Program-made: the position numbers and the translations under genes
Shown here: in pieces, positions 15,205 through 20,477 of the stretch
How positions within the stretch are numbered: position 1 is the first letter of the stretch
How the letters are laid out: every line of letters begins with the position of its first letter
Source: Collinsella sp.
GTDB lineage: Bacteria > Actinomycetota > Coriobacteriia > Coriobacteriales > Coriobacteriaceae
Direction of reading: 5' to 3'
DNA length: 20,477 nt
Assembly (NCBI GenBank): GCA_019419645.1
Contig: DXZN01000037.1
Location: 1-20,477, forward strand
Notes under the pieces: model-generated
The model's input: the letters and a program-made list of their open reading frames with translations, nothing else
Told to the model about the DNA's origin: nothing
Database searches by the model: none

Positions 15205-15351
15205 CCCTTTTTCTATTCCCGGCGGGGTCCGCGGGTAAAGTTTATCGCGAGTTCCGCACGAACAGGAGGCCACTTAATGTGGCCTCCGTCGTGAGCAGGA
15301 CTGTAGAGCAGGAAACTTTACCCGCGGACCCCGCCGGGAATAGCAAAAGGG
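15205..15351 (-). repeat. Palindromic element, copy 2 (147 bp, inverted)
   Basis: A 39-bp inverted repeat with one mismatch (15205-15243 and 15313-15351) encloses 69 nt. Within it, GGAGGCCAC and GTGGCCTCC form a perfect 9-bp stem around a 5-nt loop. The central 93 nt (15232-15324) match copy 1 (14958-15050) in reverse complement without gaps, 79 of 93 identical. Three substitutions on each side of the inner stem are compensatory. The right arm runs 5 bp into the pnp terminator stem. It has no coding potential. Confidence 0.85.
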
Positions 15352-15375
15352 CGACCCCTGTCCAGAGTCGCCCTT
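15345..15375 (-). terminator. Rho-independent terminator of pnp
   Basis: On the minus strand AAGGGCGAC (15367-15375) and GTCGCCCTT (15347-15355) form a perfect 9-bp stem with an 11-nt loop, ending in TTTT. It lies 24 bp after the pnp stop codon and should end the pnp transcript before the palindromic elements and rnj. Confidence 0.8.
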
Positions 15376-15398
15376 ATTGAGCAGTGTATGTACGGCTG

Positions 15399-17645
15399 TT
15401 ACTCAGCGTCGTGGTGACGGCGGGGCTTGCGGCCTCCGTTGTCGCCGGGACGGCGCGGACGGTCACTGCGCTCGGAGCGCTCGCGACGCGAACGCTCACG
15501 GCGCTGGAAGTGCTCGCCGTCGCCCTCGGAGGCACCCTCGGCGCGAGCAGGGGCCTCGGGCTTGTCAAGACGATCGAGCGAGATCTTGCCGCGATCGTCG
15601 ACCTCGATGACGACGACCTTGACCTCGTCGCCCACATTGAGGACGTCCTCGACCTTCTCCACGCGACCCTTGGCGACGCGGGAGATGTGCAGCAGGCCGT
15701 CCTTGCCGGGCAGCAGGTTGACGAAGGCGCCGAAGGGCTGGATGGAGACCACGCGACCGGTGTACTCCTCGCCCGGCTCGGGAACCTTGATGATGAGCTT
15801 GATGCGCTCGACGGCCTGGTCGACGGACTCGCCGGTGCCGCCGACAAAGACGGTGCCGTCCTCCTGGATGTCGACCGAAGCGCCGGTCTCGTCCTGGATA
15901 CCGCGGATGACCTTGCCGCCGGAGCCAATGACGTCGCGAATCTTATCGGTAGGAACCTGGATGGAGACGATGCGCGGAGCGGTGCTGCGTGTGGTGTGGC
16001 GCGGCTCGGGAATCACATCGAGCATCTTCTGCAGGATGAAGGCGCGACCCTCCTTGGCCTGCTGCAGGGCGCGGGCCAGGATGTCGAAGGTAAGGCCGGT
16101 GGCCTTGTTGTCCATCTGCAGGGCGGTGATGCCCTCGGTGGTGCCGGTGACCTTAAAGTCCATGTCGCCCAGGAAGTCCTCGAGACCCTGGATGTCGGAC
16201 AGGACCACGGTCTTGCCCTCCTCCTGGATCAGACCCATGGCGATACCGGAGACCGGGCGCTTAATGGGCACGCCGCCGTCCATAAGGGCGAGCGTGGAGC
16301 CGCAGGTCGAAGCCATCGAAGAGGAGCCGTTGGACTCCATGACCTCGGAGACCACGCGGATGGCGTAGGGGAACTCGTTCTCGTCGGGGAGCACCGGGAG
16401 CAGGGCGCGCTCGGCAAGGTTGCCGTGGCCGATCTCGCGGCGCTTGGGGCTGCCCATGCGGCCGGTCTCGCCGGTGCAGAACGGCGGGAAGTTATAGTGG
16501 TGCATGTAGCGCTTGCCCTCGGTGGGCTCGATGGTATCAAGACGCTGGCCCTCGTTGAGCATGCCGAGCGACAGGACGGAGAGCACCTGGGTCTGGCCGC
16601 GCTGGAACAGGCCGGAGCCGTGAACGAGCGGCAAGTAGTTGTCCTTCACCATGATGGGACGGATCTCATCGGCGGCACGGCCGTCGACGCGCTCACCGGT
16701 CTCGACGACCATGGTGCGCATGGCCTTCTTCTCGAGCTTCTTGAGCGCCACAGGGATCTCGCGCTCCCAAGCGGCCTGCTCCTCCTCGGTGAACTCGGCA
16801 CGGATGGACTCCTTCAGAGCCTCGACCTTGCCGATACGGGAGAGCTTGTCGGCGTCGCGAAGGGCGGCTGCCATCTCGTCGTAGTGAGCGAAGATGCGCT
16901 CCTGGACCTCCTCGACGGGTTGGTCGAGCGGGTACTCCTTCTTGACGATGGGGCCGTTGACCTGCTCCCACTCGGCGACGAACTCGTGTTGAGCCTGGCA
17001 GAAGGCAGCAAGGGCTTCCTGGCCAAACTTCATAGCGGCGAGCATATCATCCTCGGAGATCTCCTCGGCGCCGGCCTCGACCATCGAGATATAGTCGGCA
17101 GAGCCGCCCAGCTCCAGGTCCAGATCCGAGTTCTCGCGCTCCTCGTAGGTGGGGTTGACGATAAACTCGCCGGTCTCCACGTTACGGCCGATGCGCACGC
17201 AGGCAAGCGGGCCCTCGAAGGGAACGCCGCCGAGCGTCATGGCCAGGGAAGCACCCATGACGTTGATGACGTCGAAGGGGTTGACCTGGTCGGCGACGAG
17301 CGAGGTGGCGACGATGTGCACCTCGTTGCGGAAGCCGTCCGGGAAGCTCGGGCGAATCGGACGGTCGATCATGCGCGCGGTGAGCGTGGCCTTCTCGCTG
17401 GGACGGCCCTCACGCTTGAGGTAACCACCCGGGATGCGGCCGGCGGCGTACATCTTCTCGTTGAAGTCGACGGTCAGCGGGAAGAAGTCGTAGTTCTTGC
17501 GCTCCTTAGAGACGACCACGGTGTCGAGCATCGTGGTGTCGCCCTGCTTGACCAGGCACGCGCCGGTGGCCTGCTTGGCAAGCTCGCCCGACTCAAAGGT
17601 GTAGGTCTTGCCGTACAGCTCAAAGGTCTTGGATACGAGTGTCAT
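15399..17645 (-). CDS. pnp: Polyribonucleotide nucleotidyltransferase (PNPase)
   Basis: PNPase degrades RNA 3'-to-5' by phosphorolysis. The 748-residue product has two RNase PH domains (about 1-145 and 315-550), with the second-core blocks RTMVVETGERVDGR and MESNGSSSMASTCGS. An all-alpha linker lies between them. A KH domain follows (about 560-620, with IGSGGK at 573-578), then an S1 domain (about 625-695, GRVVSIQPFGAFVNLLPGKD). The last 50 residues form a basic Arg/Ser-rich tail. The ATG at 17643-17645 has AAAGGAG 4 nt upstream. The rpsO-pnp order is widely conserved. With rny and rnj also nearby, it belongs to the cell's RNA decay set. Confidence 0.98.
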   Translation of the reverse strand: MTLVSKTFELYGKTYTFESGELAKQATGACLVKQGDTTMLDTVVVSKERKNYDFFPLTVDFNEKMYAAGRIPGGYLKREGRPSEKATLTARMIDRPIRPSFPDGFRNEVHIVATSLVADQVNPFDVINVMGASLAMTLGGVPFEGPLACVRIGRNVETGEFIVNPTYEERENSDLDLELGGSADYISMVEAGAEEISEDDMLAAMKFGQEALAAFCQAQHEFVAEWEQVNGPIVKKEYPLDQPVEEVQERIFAHYDEMAAALRDADKLSRIGKVEALKESIRAEFTEEEQAAWEREIPVALKKLEKKAMRTMVVETGERVDGRAADEIRPIMVKDNYLPLVHGSGLFQRGQTQVLSVLSLGMLNEGQRLDTIEPTEGKRYMHHYNFPPFCTGETGRMGSPKRREIGHGNLAERALLPVLPDENEFPYAIRVVSEVMESNGSSSMASTCGSTLALMDGGVPIKRPVSGIAMGLIQEEGKTVVLSDIQGLEDFLGDMDFKVTGTTEGITALQMDNKATGLTFDILARALQQAKEGRAFILQKMLDVIPEPRHTTRSTAPRIVSIQVPTDKIRDVIGSGGKVIRGIQDETGASVDIQEDGTVFVGGTGESVDQAVERIKLIIKVPEPGEEYTGRVVSIQPFGAFVNLLPGKDGLLHISRVAKGRVEKVEDVLNVGDEVKVVVIEVDDRGKISLDRLDKPEAPARAEGASEGDGEHFQRRERSRRERSERSDRPRRPGDNGGRKPRRHHDAE

Positions 17646-17662
17646 TGTTCTCCTTTACCCCA

Positions 17663-17729
17663 CAGGCCCCTTGCCTGCGGGCTTCTCATGTGACGCGGGC
17701 CCCCTGCCCCCGCCACGCTTCAGAGCGTG
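17663..17729 (-). other. Hairpins in the pnp leader
   Basis: Two small perfect stems precede pnp on the minus strand: CACGCT-CTGA-AGCGTG (17714-17729) and CAGGC with GCCTG around a 5-nt loop (17663-17677). The first is also preceded by a GC-rich stretch. No clear promoter is visible between the rpsO terminator and pnp. PNPase represses its own mRNA through leader structure in other bacteria; whether that holds here is inference. Confidence 0.35.
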
Positions 17730-17748
17730 ATTGTTCACGCCCTTACAC

Positions 17749-17780
17749 AAAAAGAGCGCCCCGCTGCGCAGGACGCTCTT
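17749..17780 (-). terminator. Rho-independent terminator after rpsO
   Basis: On the minus strand AGAGCGTCC pairs with the complementary end of GGGGCGCTCT, giving 9 bp including one G-T pair, followed by TTTTT. It starts 16 bp after the rpsO stop. As no strong promoter precedes pnp, partial readthrough here may feed pnp. Confidence 0.8.
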
Positions 17781-17795
17781 AGCATGTACAAATCC

Positions 17796-18074
17796 TTACT
17801 GGATGTTGTCGCGGATGCCCAGAGCCTTGATGAGCTCACGGTACTCGACGATGTCGTTCTTCTTGATGTAGGAGAGAAGACGACGACGGCGGCCGACGAG
17901 CATGAGCAGGCCACGACGGGTGTGGAAGTCCTTCTGGTGGGACTTCATGTGCTCGGTCAGCTCCTTGATGCGCTCGGACAGGATGGCGACCTGAACCTTG
18001 GGGTTGCCGGTGTCGACCGGGGTGTTACCGAACTGGGCAGTCAGCTCAGCCTTGCGCTCTTTGGAAACAGTCAT
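17796..18074 (-). CDS. rpsO: 30S ribosomal protein S15
   Basis: S15 binds 16S rRNA early in small-subunit assembly. The 92-residue product matches the family along its whole length, including NTGSxEVQ-like TGNPKVQVAILSERI, then HKKDFHSRRGL-like HQKDFHTRRGLLMLVGRRRR, and YRELIKALGIR at the end. The ATG at 18072-18074 has AAAGGTGA 4 nt upstream. A longer reading to 18170 runs through the promoter and is rejected. The gene has its own -10 box, a leader hairpin and a terminator. Confidence 0.98.
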   Translation of the reverse strand: MTVSKERKAELTAQFGNTPVDTGNPKVQVAILSERIKELTEHMKSHQKDFHTRRGLLMLVGRRRRLLSYIKKNDIVEYRELIKALGIRDNIQ

Positions 18075-18094
18075 TGTTTCACCTTTCGTTTCTT

Positions 18095-18116
18095 GTCGCC
18101 CGCGGGCGACATTATA
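18095..18116 (-). promoter_or_regulatory. rpsO -10 box with palindrome at the transcription start
   Basis: A perfect TATAAT (18111-18116) on the minus strand is followed at once by a perfect 16-bp palindrome GTCGCCCGCGGGCGAC (18095-18110). No good -35 box is seen 16-18 bp upstream. The palindrome covers the expected start site and would form a GC-rich hairpin at the mRNA 5' end, 20 nt before the ATG. It could be an operator, a 5' stabiliser or part of S15 autoregulation. Confidence 0.6.
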
Positions 18117-18212
18117 CGCCTCGGACTGGGAAGCCGCCGGTGGAGCGAGCATCCAAGGTCGAGGTACCAACAGGTCGGTATGTTACCACAAGCGGCCCGC
18201 GCCTGCGCATCA

Positions 18213-18962
18213 TCACCGACCCAACATGAATTCCATCGCACGGAGGCGCTGATCGGTGTGCGTCGCAGCCCAAACATGCGAAAGCCCCAATAAAAAGGCA
18301 GCGGTATGGGGATCGATCCTCTCGGCCATGAGTGCATCGAAGGTCATGGACATGAGGGCGCGCAGCCACGCGACCTCACCGGTCGACACCAGCTCGGCAC
18401 CCGGAACGCTCGACGCGCACGACCCGCACATGAGCCCGCCCGCCCGGGGCGAAAAATACGACAGCATGGGGTCTCCGCACAGCACGCAGGCCGAAAAATC
18501 GGGTCGATAGCCAACGTGCGACAGCAGCTTAAAGACATATGCCGCCACAAGTAGATCCATATGCGCCGTGTCGAGCCCGCTGCCCACCAGGGCAAGCGCT
18601 CGCTGCGTGATGGCAAAGGTAAATGGATCCTCGGCGTCCTCAAACGAGCACACGCGCGCGACCTCGGCGATCGCGCTTGCGGCACAGGTCGTCTCGTAAT
18701 CGGGCGCAGCGCCGAGCGGCGCCTCCATAAGCTCGGCCTGGGAAACCACGTCGAGCGACCGTCCATGCGCGAGTAGCATATCGACGGTGCAGAACAGCTC
18801 GCAGCGCGCAGCAAGGCGCCCACCGGGTTTGCGGGCGCCCTTTGCCACGGCGCGAACCTGCCGACCCCGCTCGTCAAGCATCGTCAAGATCAGGTCCGTC
18901 TCTTTGAGCTTCGTCTTATCGAGGACGAGCACCTTCGTGCGATATGTCCGGGAGCCTGCCAT
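18213..18962 (-). CDS. recO: DNA repair protein RecO
   Basis: RecO works with RecR to load RecA on SSB-coated DNA and anneals strands. The 249-residue product has the N-terminal OB-fold (about 1-80, TYRTKVLVLDKTKLKETDLI and VAKGARKPGGRL), a helical domain, and a zinc site with C159, C162, C179 and C182 (CVLCGD and MCGSC). The ATG at 18960-18962 is 15 bp after the era stop; AGGA overlaps the era stop codon, with long spacing. The era-recO order is common in Gram-positive bacteria. It supplies a RecA-loading partner upstream of the recA region. Confidence 0.93.
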   Translation of the reverse strand: MAGSRTYRTKVLVLDKTKLKETDLILTMLDERGRQVRAVAKGARKPGGRLAARCELFCTVDMLLAHGRSLDVVSQAELMEAPLGAAPDYETTCAASAIAEVARVCSFEDAEDPFTFAITQRALALVGSGLDTAHMDLLVAAYVFKLLSHVGYRPDFSACVLCGDPMLSYFSPRAGGLMCGSCASSVPGAELVSTGEVAWLRALMSMTFDALMAERIDPHTAAFLLGLSHVWAATHTDQRLRAMEFMLGR

Positions 18963-18977
18963 GCGCGCCGCGCGTCC

Positions 18978-20054
18978 TTAGTCCTCGGCGTTGTAGCCGA
19001 AGCGGCGAATCTGGGCCTCGTCGTCGCGCCAACCGGCCTTGACCTTCACGTCCAGCTCCAAAAAGACCTGCGTGCCAAAAATGCGCTCGAGATCGCGGCG
19101 GGCGTCGATACCGATATGCTTGATCATCTCGCCGCCCTTGCCGATGATGATGCCCTTTTGGCCCTCACGCTCGACGTAAATGGTGGCGTGCACGCGCAGC
19201 ACCTTCTTGGTCTGCTCGAGCGCATCGCAGATCACGCCAACGGAGTGCGGGATCTCATCACGGGTGCGGCGCAAGACCTTCTCGCGCACAAACTCGGCAA
19301 CGAGCGTCTCATCGGAAGCGTCGGTACCCATGTCCTCGGGAAACCAACGCGGGCCCTCGGGCAAAAAGTGCGCAACGGTCTCGATGAAGGCGTCGACGTT
19401 GAAGTTCTTGACCGACGACGTCACGATCTCATCGTCATAGTCCATGAGCTCGTGGGCGGCCTTTAGCTGTTCCATGACCTGTGCGGGATCAGCCTCATCG
19501 GCCTTGGTGAGCACCAAGACTTTCTTGGAACGGACGCTCTTGACGCGATCGGCAACCCAGGCGTCTCCCCTGCCGATCGGCTTGGTGGCATCAATCAAAA
19601 ACGCGACGACATCGACATCGTTCAGCTCGAACAGCGCGCTCTTGTTGAGCTCGGACCCAAGGCCGTCCTTGGGCTTGTGAATACCCGGGGTATCGACAAA
19701 GACCAGCTGGTAGCCGGGACGGTTGACGACGGCGCGCATGCGGCGGCGGGTCGTCTGGGCCACCGGCGAGGTGATGGCGACCTTTTTGCCATAGCAGGCG
19801 TTGAGCAGCGTGGACTTGCCGGCGTTGGGGCGGCCGACAAGCGCCACGAAGCCGCTGCGGAAACCGGGCTCAACGTCGCCAAAGCCCACGAGGCTATCGT
19901 CCTCGTCGCACAGGGCGTCGAGTTCCTCGTCGCTCATGCCCTCAAACGGGTCTAACTCCTCGATCTCCTCGTATGCCTCGGCCGCTTCGGTATCCACCGC
20001 ATCCAGGGACTCGTCATCCAGAGTTTCATCGATAGGCAGCATAGTGTCGGACAT
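18978..20054 (-). CDS. era: GTPase Era with acidic N-terminal extension
   Basis: Era is an essential GTPase that binds the 16S rRNA 3' end during small-subunit maturation. G1 is GRPNAGKS (74-81), the switch has TTRRR (101-105), G3 is DTPG (121-124) and G4 is TKAD (183-186). The KH domain carries GIIIGKGGEMIKHIG (301-315). At 358 residues it is about 60 longer than usual. The excess is an N-terminal segment with 26 Asp/Glu and no Lys/Arg in the first 64 residues. The ATG at 20052-20054 has AAAGGGA 5 nt upstream, which supports the long form. A later ATG at residue 40 lacks a comparable site. It is followed by recO and preceded by dgkA after 12 bp. Confidence 0.97.
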   Translation of the reverse strand: MSDTMLPIDETLDDESLDAVDTEAAEAYEEIEELDPFEGMSDEELDALCDEDDSLVGFGDVEPGFRSGFVALVGRPNAGKSTLLNACYGKKVAITSPVAQTTRRRMRAVVNRPGYQLVFVDTPGIHKPKDGLGSELNKSALFELNDVDVVAFLIDATKPIGRGDAWVADRVKSVRSKKVLVLTKADEADPAQVMEQLKAAHELMDYDDEIVTSSVKNFNVDAFIETVAHFLPEGPRWFPEDMGTDASDETLVAEFVREKVLRRTRDEIPHSVGVICDALEQTKKVLRVHATIYVEREGQKGIIIGKGGEMIKHIGIDARRDLERIFGTQVFLELDVKVKAGWRDDEAQIRRFGYNAED

Positions 20055-20066
20055 GGAAATCCCTTT

Positions 20067-20444
20067 CTAAATAAAGTCGAGTGCGTGGGCAAATACCAGC
20101 AAGCCCACAATCGCGGCGGTGATGGAAAGTACGTATACGGAGGCGGCGGCGATATCCTTCGCACGCTTTGCCAACGGATGGAGCTCCTGAGTCGCCAGGT
20201 CGACGATCGCCTCCATGGCGGTGTTGCACAGCTCGCCGTGAATCACCAGGCCACAGCAGATGATAACCGTGGCCCACTCGGCAATGTCGAGCCCCACGAT
20301 GCAGCCGGCAATGACGGTGCACACGCCCGCCACGAGCATGACCTTAATGTTACGCTCGGTTTTAACGGCGGTGACGAAGCCCTCCATAGCGTAGGAGAAC
20401 GACTTTAAGAAGGACGGATGGTCCTTGTTCGATCCGGGAATCAT
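20067..20444 (-). CDS. dgkA: Diacylglycerol kinase family protein (DgkA/UdpK type)
   Basis: The 125-residue integral membrane protein belongs to the small prokaryotic lipid kinase family. The signature ELCNTAMEAIVDL (71-83) holds the conserved Glu, Asn and Asp residues, followed by AKRAKDIAAASV (92-103). Membrane helices are at about 34-51, 56-70 and 100-120. In Gram-positive bacteria the member next to era is usually an undecaprenol kinase rather than a diacylglycerol kinase, so the lipid substrate is not settled. The ATG at 20442-20444 has AGGAG 6 nt upstream. It lies 9 bp after the stop of the preceding partial gene. Confidence 0.92.
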   Translation of the reverse strand: MIPGSNKDHPSFLKSFSYAMEGFVTAVKTERNIKVMLVAGVCTVIAGCIVGLDIAEWATVIICCGLVIHGELCNTAMEAIVDLATQELHPLAKRAKDIAAASVYVLSITAAIVGLLVFAHALDFI

Positions 20445-20453
20445 AGACGGCTC

Positions 20454-20477
20454 CTAGTCGTGGGCGTGGTTGGTGAT
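20454..20477 (-). CDS. C-terminal codons of an upstream gene, probably ybeY
   Basis: Only seven codons (ITNHAHD) and the TAG stop are visible. They are open to the right edge and lie 9 bp before dgkA, with the dgkA Shine-Dalgarno overlapping the stop. The common order ybeY-dgkA-era-recO suggests the rRNA maturation RNase YbeY. The sequence itself is too short to confirm this. Confidence 0.35.
   Translation of the reverse strand: MTNHAHD

Noticed and set aside
14968..15294. A 108-codon plus-strand frame and a 61-codon minus-strand frame through the palindromic region
   Set aside because: They run across the palindrome stems, have no family resemblance and no good ribosome binding site. The region is better explained as structured non-coding DNA.
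14933..15351. A CRISPR array or an IS element for the inverted repeats
   Set aside because: There are only two copies, in opposite orientation, with no regular spacers, no cas genes, no transposase frame and no visible target-site duplication.
15384..17693. A 769-codon open frame on the plus strand opposite pnp
   Set aside because: It is antisense to an unambiguous pnp, Leu/Gly/Asp-rich and without family motifs. It arises from third-position GC bias.

Overview
The window is a GC-rich bacterial chromosome segment in which every convincing gene lies on the minus strand. The proteins and gene order point to an actinobacterium of the Coriobacteriia, probably Collinsella or a close relative. This is inferred from three things: high GC, a RecA/RNase Y/SpoVS/MiaB neighbourhood like that of Firmicutes, and a non-sporulating style of gene set. 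No taxonomic search could be run.

In transcription order, from the right edge to the left, the layout is as follows. First come the last codons of a gene (probably ybeY), dgkA, era and recO. Next is rpsO, with its own -10 box and terminator, then pnp with a terminator. A 654-bp intergenic region follows and contains two large palindromic elements. Then comes a tightly packed run: rnj (RNase J), ftsK, a RodZ-like membrane HTH protein, yajQ, rimO, pgsA and a CinA-type amidohydrolase. After a gap holding an SOS-type promoter come recA and recX. A second promoter precedes rny (RNase Y), a GHKL-type ATPase of unknown function, spoVS, and the start of miaB, which runs off the left edge.

The genes cover recombination and repair (recA, recX, recO, SOS regulation), RNA decay (RNase Y, RNase J, PNPase), translation and ribosome or tRNA modification (rpsO, era, rimO, miaB), and envelope, division and lipid functions (dgkA, pgsA, ftsK, RodZ-like). 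Most genes are separated by 1-30 bp or overlap, so they are probably co-transcribed. Clear transcription breaks occur before rpsO, after rpsO, after pnp, before recA and before rny.

The strongest unexplained feature is at 14933-15351, between pnp and rnj. Two palindromic elements of about 145 bp stand in opposite orientation. They share a 93-nt core with 79 identical positions, but their long outer stems are unrelated in sequence. Differences inside the core are compensatory, which suggests a conserved RNA or DNA secondary structure. Other points of interest are the uncharacterised GHKL ATPase at the position where Bacillus has ymdB, a duplicated short motif in the FtsK linker, an acidic N-terminal extension on Era, and dyads placed at the recA, rpsO and spoVS promoters.
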